Below, piece after piece: positions 18,048-27,466 of a stretch of 64,000 nucleotides of DNA. Position 1 is the stretch's first letter. The number at the start of each line of letters is the position of its first letter. Source of the DNA: an uncultured Eubacterium sp. (GTDB taxonomy: Bacteria; Bacillota; Clostridia; Oscillospirales; Acutalibacteraceae); contig NZ_CAMFQO010000002.1 in assembly GCF_945980375.1 (NCBI RefSeq), positions 1 to 64,000 on the forward strand, written 5' to 3'. Below the pieces are notes generated by a model. It was not told the origin of the DNA. It worked only from the letters and a program-made list of their open reading frames with translations, and ran no database searches. The translations under genes were made by a program, and so were the position numbers.

Positions 18048-18306
18048 GTTATCCTCAATCATCAAAAAGGCAATGATATTTTTGATAAAAACATATCAGC
18101 TTACCCTGTCGCCCCGTTTTTCGAACGGAGCATGCAGATACACGCCGACCTGCTCGCAATATGCAATCGAGGCACTTCAGGTGCACGGTGTTGTTAAGGG
18201 CAGTCTGCTTGCAATACGCAGAATTATGCGGTGCAATCCGTTTTTTAAGGGTGGGTACGATCCCGTTCCGCTAAAGAAAACAAAACAAAAGGAAAAAAAT
18301 AAGTGA
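18040..18306 (+). CDS. yidD: Membrane protein insertion efficiency factor YidD
   Basis: 88-residue amphipathic protein that assists YidC-dependent membrane insertion. The family core is clear: YQLTLSP, CRYTPTCSQYAIEAL, and the C-terminal CNPFFKGGYDPVP. It overlaps rnpA by 8 nt, and its stop overlaps the GTG start of yidC. Confidence 0.96.
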   Translation: MNKLSSIIKKAMIFLIKTYQLTLSPRFSNGACRYTPTCSQYAIEALQVHGVVKGSLLAIRRIMRCNPFFKGGYDPVPLKKTKQKEKNK

Positions 18307-19298
18307 TAACAAACATTACTATGGCTGCTGTATCAAACGGCATGGGTTTATTCAAGCCTCTGTATTGGCTGTTTGGCAGATGCATGGAGGGCTTGCTTTA
18401 CGTATTTAACGACAAATACTTTATCGCTCTCGTTGTGTTTACCGTTCTTACCCGTTTGGTATTGTTCCCACTAAACCTCAAGCAGCAAAAAACCATGGCA
18501 AAGACCTCCCGTCTTCAGCCGAAAATTCAGAAAATTCAAAAAAAATATGCTAACTCAAACGACCCGAGAGATCGTCAGAAGCAGCAGGAGGAAATGCAGG
18601 AGCTGTACAACCGTGAGGGGCATAACCCTATGAATATGGGTTGCGGCCCGATGATTTTCCAGATGGTATTCCTTATGGGTATTATCGGTATCATCTACTA
18701 TCCTATTCAATACATTATAGGTGTAGACATCAGCTCGCATACCGAGGAAATATACGAGGCACTTAACAAGGTGCACGAGCTTAAGGGACAGTACTTCCAA
18801 ATCGAGATTCTTCAAAACTTTGATTTGTACAGAGAAACTCTCGGTGCAAAATTCCCCGAATTGTTCACCGAGGCAAAGCTCAATGCCATTGCGGATTACA
18901 AGTCAAATATGTATCTGTTCGGTTTGGATATGACTCAAATCCCAAGCTTTAAGGATTGGAAAAATCCTGTAATTATTATTCCGCTTCTTTGCTTGGCAAC
19001 CTCATTTGCGTCGACATTGCTGTCACAGAAAATCCAAAAGAAGCAGAACCCTGCAGCAGCAGCACAGGGCCAGCAAATGATGATTATGATGCTGATGATG
19101 CCTTTCTTCTCATTTTACATTTCATTTAAGGTATCGGCAGCAGTAGGCTTTTATTGGATTATCTCTAACGTTGTTGCAACCGTTCAACAGCTCGTTATGG
19201 CAAAATTCTTCCCGCCAAAGCGCAACGTGGCACGCCAAATGATAGAGGCTACCATTGAACGTAGGTCAAGAGAGGAAAGCATCAAAAACTCAAAATAA
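18303..19298 (+). CDS. yidC: Membrane protein insertase YidC/Oxa1 family
   Basis: Inserts membrane proteins alone or with SecYEG. 331 residues, with five predicted membrane segments and a cytoplasmic basic loop between the first two (QKTMAKTSRLQPKIQKIQKKY), typical of YidC2/SpoIIIJ. There is no lipoprotein signal at the N-terminus, unlike B. subtilis SpoIIIJ. A longer periplasm-facing loop (about 140-210) separates helices 2 and 3. GTG start at 18303 within the yidD stop codon (GTGA overlap). Confidence 0.94.
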   Translation: MITNITMAAVSNGMGLFKPLYWLFGRCMEGLLYVFNDKYFIALVVFTVLTRLVLFPLNLKQQKTMAKTSRLQPKIQKIQKKYANSNDPRDRQKQQEEMQELYNREGHNPMNMGCGPMIFQMVFLMGIIGIIYYPIQYIIGVDISSHTEEIYEALNKVHELKGQYFQIEILQNFDLYRETLGAKFPELFTEAKLNAIADYKSNMYLFGLDMTQIPSFKDWKNPVIIIPLLCLATSFASTLLSQKIQKKQNPAAAAQGQQMMIMMLMMPFFSFYISFKVSAAVGFYWIISNVVATVQQLVMAKFFPPKRNVARQMIEATIERRSREESIKNSK

Positions 19299-19313
19299 AT
19301 CGGAGATTCATAT

Positions 19314-20240
19314 ATGATTATTGAAAGAATCGGTACCGGCAAAACACTTGAAGAGGCTATGGCTGCCGCAAAGGCTCTGCTTAACGCACCTATTGATGCG
19401 GATGTTAAAACAGAGGTCATTCAAAACGGCTCAAAGGGCTTCCTCGGCTTTGGCAGAAAGGACTATGAAATCAAAGCTTCATACGACGACGGCACAAAGC
19501 CCGAGCCTGCAAAGCAAAGCAAGCCAGCCAAAAAGCCGGCACAAAACAAGCAGACTGCACCAAAAAAGCAACCTGCACCAAAAAAGCAGGAGGCTCCTGC
19601 AAAGGCTGCTGCCCCACAGGCAGAGCAACCAAAAAAGGAATATCCCGAAAGTGTAGACCTTGAATATGCAAAGAGCTATTTTAAGACTATTCTTGACGGA
19701 ATGAAGATTGTTGACCCAAAGATTGAGGCAACCTATTCAGAGGGTGTTGTAACAATCGACCTTGATTGTGAGGATTACGGCATTGTAATCGGTCACAGAG
19801 GCGAAACACTCGACAGTATTCAGTATTTGCTTTCTCTTATCATTAAGAAGAGCTCTATGGATTACGTCAGAGTAGTTATCAACGTTGGTAATTACAGAGA
19901 AAAAAGACAGGAAACATTAAGAAATCTTGCACAAAAGAACGCACAGAGAGTTCTTCGCACAGGCAGAAGATATACCTTTGAGCCTATGAACCCGTATGAA
20001 AGAAGAATTATTCATACAGCCGTGCAGGAAATTGAGGGCGTTGAGTCGCGTTCGATTGGCTTCAATCAGGACAGACGAGTTGTCCTTGAGCCGACAGGCG
20101 GAGCAAAGAGAGGCGGCGGCAATTACCGTCGCGGCGGCAGTAAGCAATCTGCTGTTACCAAGGCTCCCGAAAACCGTGAACCAAAGGCAGACAGAGCAGA
20201 TTTGCCAAAGTTCGGCAAGATAGAGGTTAATAAGGATTAA
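19314..20240 (+). CDS. jag: RNA-binding protein Jag/KhpB
   Basis: 308 residues with three domains. The Jag-N domain (about 1-52) contains GSKGFLGFG. A Lys/Ala/Pro/Gln linker (about 60-110) follows, then a KH domain with the G-x-x-G loop IGHRGETL, and an R3H domain (NPYERRIIHTAVQ) with a basic Gly-rich tail. Such proteins pair with KhpA and affect cell length and wall synthesis through RNA binding. Start ATG after a weak GGAG; 15 nt after yidC. Confidence 0.94.
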   Translation: MIIERIGTGKTLEEAMAAAKALLNAPIDADVKTEVIQNGSKGFLGFGRKDYEIKASYDDGTKPEPAKQSKPAKKPAQNKQTAPKKQPAPKKQEAPAKAAAPQAEQPKKEYPESVDLEYAKSYFKTILDGMKIVDPKIEATYSEGVVTIDLDCEDYGIVIGHRGETLDSIQYLLSLIIKKSSMDYVRVVINVGNYREKRQETLRNLAQKNAQRVLRTGRRYTFEPMNPYERRIIHTAVQEIEGVESRSIGFNQDRRVVLEPTGGAKRGGGNYRRGGSKQSAVTKAPENREPKADRADLPKFGKIEVNKD

Positions 20241-20258
20241 CTAAATACTAAGCAGGTG

Positions 20259-20301
20259 AAAGATGCAGCAGTACCGTGTAACAGGTATGTTGCATCTTTT
20301 T
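20259..20301 (+). terminator. Hairpin with T-run between jag and mnmE
   Basis: Outer stem AAAGATGCA (20259-20267) and TGCATCTTT (20291-20299), an inner TACC/GGTA stem, then a T-rich end. It could end the rpmH-jag unit or act as a partial terminator before mnmE. Confidence 0.65.
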
Positions 20302-20324
20302 GCATAAAAACAAGGAGGGCGGAT

Positions 20325-21686
20325 ATGTCAACTATTGCAGCAATAGCAACCGGCAACGCGGCAGGCGGAATCGGTGTAATAAGAATAAGCGGAGACAGCG
20401 CCGTTGCGGTTGCCGACAGGGTTTTTAAGGCAATGGACGGCACATCGCTGTGTGATGTGGGCGGATACCGTGCAAAATACGGCAATGTTGTTGTCGGCGG
20501 TGCTCCGAGTGATAACGCGGTTGCACTTGTGTTCAGGTCACCTAAATCCTACACCGGCGAGGATGTTGTGGAAATAAGCGTGCACGGCGGGCTTCTTGTT
20601 GTGCAAAAAACTCTTGAGGCCGTGCTTGACGCAGGGGCAGTACCTGCCGAGCCGGGCGAGTTTACCAAGCGAGCATTCCTTAACGGCAAAATGGATTTGA
20701 CGCAGGCGGAATCGGTGGCAAGCCTTATTTCCGCACAGGGCGAGGCAGGAATGAAAGCCTCCTTCAATGCCCTGCAGGGTGCGTTGAGCATAAAAATTAA
20801 TAATGTTTTGCAAAGCCTTATGGATATGTCTGCTCTTATGTCTGCGTGGGTTGATTATCCCGATGAGGAAATCCCCGAGCTTGAAGAGGGCGACCTGCTT
20901 GCAACGTTAAAAAAATGCAGGGCAGAGCTTGATGCCTTGCTTGATAATTACGACAACGGTCAGGCAATCATAGACGGCGTGGACACCGCAATTGTCGGTA
21001 TGCCCAACGTAGGCAAAAGCAGCCTTATGAATATGCTTGTCGGCAAGGACAAAAGCATTGTTACTCATATCGAGGGCACAACAAGGGATATTGTGGAGGA
21101 AAGTGTGCGCCTGGGCAACCTCGTTCTTCATCTTCGTGACACGGCAGGTCTGCGTGACAGCGATGATGTTGTTGAAAGCATAGGAATTGACAAGGCGTAC
21201 AGGGCGCTTGACGATGCACAGCTTGTGCTTGCGGTGTTTGACAATTCAAAGCCCTTGCAAAAGCAGGACAGAGAAATTTTGCAAAGGGTAAAAAACAAGC
21301 CTGCGATTGCGGTCATCAACAAGGTAGACCTTGAAAAAGCCATAGATTACAGCGAGGTGGAATCTGTATTTGCAAAAACGGTTTACATCTGCGCAAGGGA
21401 CGGCGAGGGCATTGCAGAGCTAACGTCCGCAGTTGAGGAGCTGATAGGTGTAAAGGATTTTGACACCGGGGCACCTATGCTTGCGAATTTGAGGCAAAGG
21501 CAAAACTGCCAAAACGCAAGCCAAAGCATTGACGAGGCAATCAGCTCGGTGGAAATGGGGATAACCTACGACGCGGTTAACGTTATGATAGATTCTGCCG
21601 TTGACGAGCTTCTTTCGTTGACGGGCAAAAAAGCAACAACAGAGGTTGTAAACAATATATTCAGTAAGTTTTGTGTTGGAAAATAA
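20325..21686 (+). CDS. mnmE: tRNA modification GTPase MnmE
   Basis: With MnmG it makes the 5-carboxymethylaminomethyl group on wobble uridine of certain tRNAs. 453 residues from the ATG at 20325, which follows AAGGAGGGCGG; a longer in-frame reading to 20256 lacks a site and runs through the terminator hairpin. The N-terminal folate-binding domain starts STIAAIATGNAAGGIGVIRI. The GTPase has G1 GMPNVGKSS (Lys231), the DTAG motif and NKVD. The C-terminal CVGK carries the essential Cys. Confidence 0.97.
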   Translation: MSTIAAIATGNAAGGIGVIRISGDSAVAVADRVFKAMDGTSLCDVGGYRAKYGNVVVGGAPSDNAVALVFRSPKSYTGEDVVEISVHGGLLVVQKTLEAVLDAGAVPAEPGEFTKRAFLNGKMDLTQAESVASLISAQGEAGMKASFNALQGALSIKINNVLQSLMDMSALMSAWVDYPDEEIPELEEGDLLATLKKCRAELDALLDNYDNGQAIIDGVDTAIVGMPNVGKSSLMNMLVGKDKSIVTHIEGTTRDIVEESVRLGNLVLHLRDTAGLRDSDDVVESIGIDKAYRALDDAQLVLAVFDNSKPLQKQDREILQRVKNKPAIAVINKVDLEKAIDYSEVESVFAKTVYICARDGEGIAELTSAVEELIGVKDFDTGAPMLANLRQRQNCQNASQSIDEAISSVEMGITYDAVNVMIDSAVDELLSLTGKKATTEVVNNIFSKFCVGK

Positions 21687-21698
21687 TTGTGAGGAATT

Positions 21699-23573
21699 AT
21701 GGAATATTTTGGCGGAAAATATGATGTAATAGTTATAGGTGCGGGGCACGCAGGCATAGAGGCGGCTCTTGCAGCTGCACGACTTGGTGTGAGTACTGCG
21801 GTGTTCACCATAAATCTTGATTGGGTTGGCAATATGCCGTGCAATCCGTCAATCGGCGGTACAAGCAAGGGGCACCTTGTAAGAGAAATTGACGCCCTCG
21901 GCGGAGAAATGGGCAAGGCGGCGGACAAGTATTCGCTGCAAAGCAGGATGCTTAATCTCGGTAAGGGGCCTGCCGTTCATTCGCTTCGTGCACAAATTGA
22001 CAGGCGTGAGTATTCTGCCGGTATGAAGCACACCCTTGAATTAACTCAAAACCTTGATATTCGTCAGGGCGAAATAGTTGACCTCTATAAAAGCGGTGAC
22101 GAGTGGTTTGTTAAAACAAGGCTGGAGGCTTTGTTTTGTGCAAAGGCAGTTGTTCTTGCAACAGGTACTTTTTTGGGTGGCAGAGTATACATCGGTGATG
22201 TCACCTACGAAAGCGGGCCGGACGGTATGTTCCCTGCCAATGCCTTGAGCGAGGCGTTGTACAAATTAAACATTCCGCTTCGCAGGTTCAAGACGGGTAC
22301 ACCGAGCCGTGTTAACAGACGAAGCATAGATTTTACAGAGCTTGAGGTTCAGCACGGTGACGAGCGAACAGTTCCTTTTTCGTTTGACACAAAGGAAAAT
22401 CCGCAAAACAAGGTGGTTTGCCATATCACCTACACCAACGAGCGAACAAAGCAGATTATTCTTGACAATTTGCACCGTTCGCCTATGTACAGCGGAAAAA
22501 TAGAAGGCAAGGGGCCAAGGTACTGTCCAAGCTTTGAGGATAAAATTGTACGCTTCGGTGACAAGGAAAGACACCAGCTTTTTATTGAGCCGTGCGGTGA
22601 AAACACCGAGGAGATGTATCTTCAGGGGCTCAGCTCTTCCCTGCCCGAGGATGTTCAGCTTGATTTTATCCATACCATCAAGGGCCTTGAAAATGCACAG
22701 GTTATGCGCCCTGCGTATGCAATAGAATATGACTGCGTTGACCCAACCGCGCTAAAGGCAACGCTTGAATTCAACGAACTTGACGGACTTTACGGTGCAG
22801 GTCAGTTCAACGGCTCAAGCGGTTACGAGGAGGCGGCGGCACAGGGGCTTGTTGCAGGCATCAACGCCGCATTGAAGATAAAGGGCGAGGAGCCTCTTAT
22901 ACTTGACCGAGGCGGTTCGTACATCGGCACCCTTATTGATGACCTTGTAACAAAGGGTTGCTCCGACCCATACAGAATGATGACGAGCCGAAGCGAATAC
23001 AGACTTGTTCTGCGCCAGGACAATGCCGACATTCGCCTAACCCCTATCGGTCACAAAATCGGCTTGATAAGTGACGAGCGCTTTGCAAGGTTTAACAAGA
23101 AGCAGGAGCTTATAAAAAAGGAGCTTGATAGAGTCAGGTCGCTTTCCGTTCCTATCAGTGACGAGCTTCAGCAGATTTTGATTGACAAGGGCACTGCTCC
23201 TATGAAAACGGGATGCAAGATGATTGAGCTTCTTCGCCGTCCGCAAATCACCTATGATGATTTGAAGGTTGTTGATAAAAACAGACCTGACCTTCCGTAT
23301 GAAATTTTTGAGCAGGTGGAAATCAGCATAAAATATGAGGGCTACATCAAAAAGCAGGAGGCGCAGATTAAGGAAATGCGAAGGATTGAAGCAAAGCAAA
23401 TCCCTGCCGACATTGATTATTCAAGCCTTAAAGGTCTTCGCCTTGAGGCTGTTGAAAAGCTTGCAAAAATCAGACCGCAGAACTTGGGACAGGCAAGCCG
23501 TATCAGCGGTGTTAACCCTGCCGACATTACTGCACTGAATATTATTTTGGAGAGTATGAGCAATGATAGATAA
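21699..23573 (+). CDS. mnmG: tRNA uridine modification enzyme MnmG (GidA)
   Basis: FAD- and NADH-binding partner of MnmE. 624 residues, normal. FAD-binding Rossmann motif [10 protein letters not shown] near the N-terminus; family signatures [22 protein letters not shown] and the C-terminal domain ending [16 protein letters not shown], which binds MnmE and tRNA. It starts 12 nt after mnmE and overlaps rsmG by 11 nt. Confidence 0.97.
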   Translation: MEYFGGKYDVIVIGAGHAGIEAALAAARLGVSTAVFTINLDWVGNMPCNPSIGGTSKGHLVREIDALGGEMGKAADKYSLQSRMLNLGKGPAVHSLRAQIDRREYSAGMKHTLELTQNLDIRQGEIVDLYKSGDEWFVKTRLEALFCAKAVVLATGTFLGGRVYIGDVTYESGPDGMFPANALSEALYKLNIPLRRFKTGTPSRVNRRSIDFTELEVQHGDERTVPFSFDTKENPQNKVVCHITYTNERTKQIILDNLHRSPMYSGKIEGKGPRYCPSFEDKIVRFGDKERHQLFIEPCGENTEEMYLQGLSSSLPEDVQLDFIHTIKGLENAQVMRPAYAIEYDCVDPTALKATLEFNELDGLYGAGQFNGSSGYEEAAAQGLVAGINAALKIKGEEPLILDRGGSYIGTLIDDLVTKGCSDPYRMMTSRSEYRLVLRQDNADIRLTPIGHKIGLISDERFARFNKKQELIKKELDRVRSLSVPISDELQQILIDKGTAPMKTGCKMIELLRRPQITYDDLKVVDKNRPDLPYEIFEQVEISIKYEGYIKKQEAQIKEMRRIEAKQIPADIDYSSLKGLRLEAVEKLAKIRPQNLGQASRISGVNPADITALNIILESMSNDR

Positions 23574-24267
23574 AGAAAGATTACATTCCCTTGCTCTGCA
23601 AAGCGGAATAGAGCTTGACCAAACCGCACTTGACAGATTTGACACCTACGCCGAGCTTCTTGTGGAGTGGAACGGCAAAATGAATTTGACTGCTATTACC
23701 GAGCCGGAAGAAATTGAGGTTAAGCATTTTTTGGATTGCCTTATGCTCCCAAAGTATTTTGATTTGGGCAATACAAAAACGGTAATTGACGTCGGAGCAG
23801 GAGCAGGCTTTCCAAGTGTGCCGTTACTCATCTATAATCCCGATTTATGTCTAACAATGATTGATGCAATTAACAAAAGATTAACATTCTTGGATACAGC
23901 CATTCACGCAATCGGACTTGAAGCAAACCTCGTTCACGCAAGAGCAGAGGACTCAGGACAAGACAAAAATTACCGCGAAATGTTTGATTTGGCAACGGCA
24001 AGGGCGGTTGCGCCTATGAACGTGCTTGCAGAATACTGCCTCCCCTTTGTAAAGGTGGGCAGATATTTTGTGGCATTAAAGGGCAGTAATGACGATACCG
24101 AGCAGGCAAAAGACGCTATCGCAACCCTTGGCGGCGAGGTTGTCAGCAATGTTTCGTATAAACTTAACGGAACAGAGCCGAGGTCAATAGTGGTTGTAAA
24201 AAAGATTTCGCAAACTCCGACACAGTTCCCCCGCAAAGCCAAAAAAATTTCCGCAAAGCCTTTGTAA
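23563..24267 (+). CDS. rsmG: 16S rRNA (guanine527-N7)-methyltransferase RsmG
   Basis: SAM-dependent methylation of G527 of 16S rRNA; loss of this enzyme gives low-level streptomycin resistance in many bacteria. 234 residues. Early family motif [13 protein letters not shown]-binding [15 protein letters not shown]; later [13 protein letters not shown]. It overlaps mnmG by 11 nt and ends before a strong terminator. Confidence 0.96.
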   Translation: MIDKERLHSLALQSGIELDQTALDRFDTYAELLVEWNGKMNLTAITEPEEIEVKHFLDCLMLPKYFDLGNTKTVIDVGAGAGFPSVPLLIYNPDLCLTMIDAINKRLTFLDTAIHAIGLEANLVHARAEDSGQDKNYREMFDLATARAVAPMNVLAEYCLPFVKVGRYFVALKGSNDDTEQAKDAIATLGGEVVSNVSYKLNGTEPRSIVVVKKISQTPTQFPRKAKKISAKPL

Positions 24268-24290
24268 TAAAGGGATTTATGTCGAATAGC

Positions 24291-24325
24291 AAGGATTTCT
24301 CCCGACGAGAAATCCTTTTCTTTTT
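24291..24325 (+). terminator. Intrinsic terminator after rsmG
   Basis: Perfect 11-bp stem AAGGATTTCTC/GAGAAATCCTT (24291-24301 and 24307-24317), 5-nt loop, then a T-rich run. Confidence 0.92.
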
Positions 24326-24367
24326 GCTATGTTTATGATAATATAAATGTAACGAAAGGACAGGCGT

Positions 24368-25186
24368 ATGAACAACATATCATATATTGCAACGGAAAAG
24401 CTGTTGCCAAATCCAAACCAACCAAGACATCAGTTTCAGTCTGAGGAAATGCTTGCGCTTGCAAATTCAATAAAGGAAAACGGTATTCTTCAGCCACTCC
24501 TTATTCGCAGAATGAACAACTCCGATTACTGCGAGATTATTGCAGGCGAACGAAGGCTGCGTGCCGCAATACTTGCAGGCATTGACACGGTCCCCTGCAT
24601 AGAAATGGATATTGACCGAGAGAAAAGTGCAGTTTATTCGATATTAGAGAATGTGCAGCGAGAGGATTTGTCTTTTTTCGAGGAGGCTGCGGCTATCGGT
24701 CAGCTTATGTCTGTGTTTGGAATGACACAGCAGGATATATCCAAGGCGCTCGGCAAAAGCCAATCGGCGTTGTCTAACAAGGTAAGATTGCTTAAACTGC
24801 CGGTAGATGTAAGGTACTTTATAGAAAAGGAGGGCCTGACCGAAAGACACGCACGCGCACTCCTTAATATAGAAAACGAAAAGGACATATGGACGGTGCT
24901 TAATGTAATTAAGGACAGGCACCTGAATGTTGCTCAAACAGAAAGCTACATTGCCACCTTTTATGCAAAGCCTAAAAAGCAAAAACGCACACAGCATCCT
25001 ATATATAAGGATTTCAGAATATTTGTAAACACGGTTAACAAGGCGATAAAGACAATGCAGGAATCGGGCATTGATGCCGTGTCGGACAAAACAGAAACCG
25101 AAGATTACATTGAGTATCGCATAAAGATACCAAAGGCAACTGTTGGCGAACCAAAATTGAAGGTGCTCCAACAAAAACAGGCTTAA
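24368..25186 (+). CDS. noc: Noc-like ParB paralogue
   Basis: 272-residue ParB-family CTPase/DNA-binding protein in the Noc position, directly after rsmG and before parA. The N-terminal CTP-binding domain has GERRLRAA and ENVQRED; the helix-turn-helix lies around MTQQDISKALGKSQSALS. B. subtilis Noc has an extra N-terminal amphipathic helix that anchors it to the membrane. Here the protein begins right at the ParB domain (MNNISYIATEKLLPNPNQPR), so that helix is missing. It may be a true nucleoid-occlusion factor without membrane tether, or another ParB paralogue. ATG after AAAGGACAGG. Confidence 0.82.
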   Translation: MNNISYIATEKLLPNPNQPRHQFQSEEMLALANSIKENGILQPLLIRRMNNSDYCEIIAGERRLRAAILAGIDTVPCIEMDIDREKSAVYSILENVQREDLSFFEEAAAIGQLMSVFGMTQQDISKALGKSQSALSNKVRLLKLPVDVRYFIEKEGLTERHARALLNIENEKDIWTVLNVIKDRHLNVAQTESYIATFYAKPKKQKRTQHPIYKDFRIFVNTVNKAIKTMQESGIDAVSDKTETEDYIEYRIKIPKATVGEPKLKVLQQKQA

Positions 25187-25232
25187 AATGGGTAAAACCA
25201 TTTTAACATATTCTCCTCTTTTCATCACAGCG

Positions 25233-25266
25233 AAGCAGACGGGTTAACGCCCGTCTGCTTTGCTTT
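25233..25266 (+). terminator. Terminator after noc
   Basis: GC-rich stem AAGCAGACGGG...CCCGTCTGCTT (25233-25260), then TTGCTTTTG. It separates noc from the parA promoter. Confidence 0.85.
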
Positions 25267-25282
25267 TGTTTCACGTGAAACA
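25267..25282 (+). promoter_or_regulatory. parS: parS site 1 (perfect)
   Basis: TGTTTCACGTGAAACA, identical to the B. subtilis Spo0J/ParB site, a full 16-bp palindrome. It directly follows the noc terminator. Confidence 0.96.
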
Positions 25283-25300
25283 ATGAGCTCCACATATTGA

Positions 25301-25316
25301 TGTTCCACGTGAAACA
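25301..25316 (+). promoter_or_regulatory. parS: parS site 2 (one mismatch)
   Basis: TGTTCCACGTGAAACA differs from the perfect site at one base. Its centre is 34 bp from site 1, about three helical turns, so both would face a similar side. It lies 17 bp upstream of the parA -35 box. Confidence 0.93.
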
Positions 25317-25333
25317 TACACCATATATTCACC

Positions 25334-25362
25334 TTGATATAGTACGGTAATAGTTGTATAAT
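25334..25362 (+). promoter_or_regulatory. parA promoter
   Basis: TTGATA (25334-25339), 17-bp spacer, TATAAT (25357-25362). ParB spreading from the nearby parS sites could repress it; this is inference. Confidence 0.8.
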
Positions 25363-25390
25363 ATAAACAGTACAATAATGAGGTGAATTT

Positions 25391-26152
25391 ATGGGCAAAA
25401 CAGTTGCAATATTTAATCAAAAGGGTGGCGTTGGCAAAACAACCACCTGCGTTAATATGGCGGCTGCTCTTGGGCAAAAGGGCAAGAAAACCCTGCTTAT
25501 TGATATTGACCCACAGGGCAACAGCACATCAGGCGTAGGCATAGACAAAAGCCAGGTGCAGTTCAGCACATATGATGTTCTGATTGGCGAGCAAACAGCT
25601 CGTTCAATTATGATAGAAACAGAGTTCAAAAACCTTTTTATCCTCCCTGCCAATATGAACCTTGCAGGCGCAGAGGTTGAAATTGCCGAGCTTGAAAACA
25701 GAAACAGTTGCCTAAAGCGTGCCATTGCAACGCTTGTAATGGAATTTGATTATATTATTATTGATTGCCCGCCGTCACTCGGTATGCTTTCGATTAATGC
25801 TTTGGTAGCCGCCGATACTCTTATTGTTCCTTTGCAATGCGAGTATTACGCACTTGAGGGCTTGAGTCAGCTTGTGTCAACCGTTAGAACAATCAAGCAA
25901 CACTATAACGAGCACCTTGAATTAGAGGGCGTACTGTTTACTATGTATGACAGTAGGTTAAAGCTAAACCAAATGGTAATTGACGAGGTTACACAGTATT
26001 TTCCGGGCAAGCCGTACAAAACAATGATACCGCGCTCGGTAAAAATAGCAGAGGCGCCAAGCTTTGGCAAGCCTGTAATTTACTACGAAAAATACTCAAA
26101 GCCGTCATTTGCATACAAAAAATTCGTAGAGGAATTTTTGAAGAATCAGTAA
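25391..26152 (+). CDS. parA: Chromosome partitioning ATPase ParA/Soj
   Basis: DNA-binding ATPase that works with ParB-parS in origin segregation and, in B. subtilis, modulates DnaA. 253 residues. Deviant Walker A KGGVGKTT (11-18) with the signature first Lys; Walker A' LLIDIDPQGNST; Walker B IIIDCPPSLG. Its promoter lies 28 nt upstream and two parS sites are just before that. The next gene starts 6 nt after the stop. Confidence 0.96.
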   Translation: MGKTVAIFNQKGGVGKTTTCVNMAAALGQKGKKTLLIDIDPQGNSTSGVGIDKSQVQFSTYDVLIGEQTARSIMIETEFKNLFILPANMNLAGAEVEIAELENRNSCLKRAIATLVMEFDYIIIDCPPSLGMLSINALVAADTLIVPLQCEYYALEGLSQLVSTVRTIKQHYNEHLELEGVLFTMYDSRLKLNQMVIDEVTQYFPGKPYKTMIPRSVKIAEAPSFGKPVIYYEKYSKPSFAYKKFVEEFLKNQ

Positions 26153-26158
26153 TTATTT

Positions 26159-27457
26159 ATGGAATTAAACAAATCGCAGAAAACAACTGCCGTATTGCTC
26201 AAAATATTTGCCACACTAATGCTACTGCTAAATTTGGCAAATCTGCTTATCGGTACAAAATCTTATTTCGGCATCGGCACAACATTTATCTATATGCTCC
26301 CGTCGTTGACGGCGTCGCTTGCCGTGCTTGTGCTGTTGATAACACCGTGCAACTCAAAAAGGCTGCTATCTATGCCGTTTATGGTACTCGGCTTTGCGGA
26401 TTTGATAAAGCTTTGCTATCTGCTTATGATCAGAGCCGATTTGAACGCAGGTGTGTACATAGCATTTGTGCTGAAAACGGCAATGCTTTTTGTTGCAGGC
26501 TTTGTATCGCAGGGGTGTCTGAAAGCCAAGGGCAAAAATTGGTGGCTTATGCTTTTGCCGTCGGCACTTGCACTTATCCAAACGGTGTGCTTTAAGATGC
26601 AGTACCGTCTGCCGAGCTATATGGGTAGAGGTGAGTCAACTCATTTTGACAGAGTTATGGATACGGGCGAATGGTGTGTTGCACTGGCTATTGCATTGCT
26701 TGTAATGTCTCAAATGGGTTTTGCCTTGCTTGATGTTCAACATAAACACTCTGCACCGACACAAGCACGGTTGGTTGTATCGTCGCTGATGTTCGGCATA
26801 TCGTTTTTGGCACAGATATATGTCTGTGTGGAAATGATTACGGAAAATTGGTTTTACGACGGTCGCCCTGTTGGAATGCTTGATTTTTTCGATTACTTTG
26901 TCGGTATGACGTGGTTGATGATAGCCGTAGCAATCACTGAGCTTGTACTGTTTATCCGGTATGTAACAAAGGCAAAAAGGCATGAGCTGTATTTGTCTGA
27001 TATGACCGATTTTTCTATCTACGCAGGTGTTCATCATATTATTATCGGTCTTGCTGTGATAGAATGTCTCGGCGCTTGCGGAGAGGGATTGTTTGAAATG
27101 CTTTTGGGCTTGGCGACCTACGGCATTTCGGCTCCGATAGTTTTTGTACTGTGCATAGCGGTATTTCTTGTTGGCAATATTTCTCCGTCAAAAAAGCAGT
27201 ACCTTACGGCTGTGGCAATAATATTTGCCGTACTGTTTACGGGTATGGGTGTTGTTATGGCGTTCAGTGATTTTACATATTACGCAATGGACGGCGGTCT
27301 TTTGACACAAAGAATAGCAAACGCTTTTTGTGAAACAGGCGGATTGTTTGTATATTCAAAAATTTTGAACATAATCATTATAATCAAGTACGCTTCGATG
27401 GGTGTTGGCTGTGCATTGCTTACAGGATGTGCAAGGCCGAACGAGGCGAAGCAATAG
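26159..27457 (+). CDS. Unknown polytopic membrane protein between parA and parB
   Basis: 432 residues, with about 11 hydrophobic helices spread over the whole length and short loops. I recognise no family. Loops of interest: an acidic/aromatic loop after helix 5 (around 150-175) and a basic one near 275-285 (VTKAKRHELY). It starts 6 nt after parA, lacks a clear ribosome site, and ends 9 nt before parB. It must therefore be cotranscribed with and probably translationally coupled to parA. In most bacteria parA and parB are adjacent, so this is an unusual insertion. Function unknown; a membrane link for the segregation system is only a guess. Confidence 0.85.
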   Translation: MELNKSQKTTAVLLKIFATLMLLLNLANLLIGTKSYFGIGTTFIYMLPSLTASLAVLVLLITPCNSKRLLSMPFMVLGFADLIKLCYLLMIRADLNAGVYIAFVLKTAMLFVAGFVSQGCLKAKGKNWWLMLLPSALALIQTVCFKMQYRLPSYMGRGESTHFDRVMDTGEWCVALAIALLVMSQMGFALLDVQHKHSAPTQARLVVSSLMFGISFLAQIYVCVEMITENWFYDGRPVGMLDFFDYFVGMTWLMIAVAITELVLFIRYVTKAKRHELYLSDMTDFSIYAGVHHIIIGLAVIECLGACGEGLFEMLLGLATYGISAPIVFVLCIAVFLVGNISPSKKQYLTAVAIIFAVLFTGMGVVMAFSDFTYYAMDGGLLTQRIANAFCETGGLFVYSKILNIIIIIKYASMGVGCALLTGCARPNEAKQ

Positions 27458-27466
27458 GAGGAAAAT

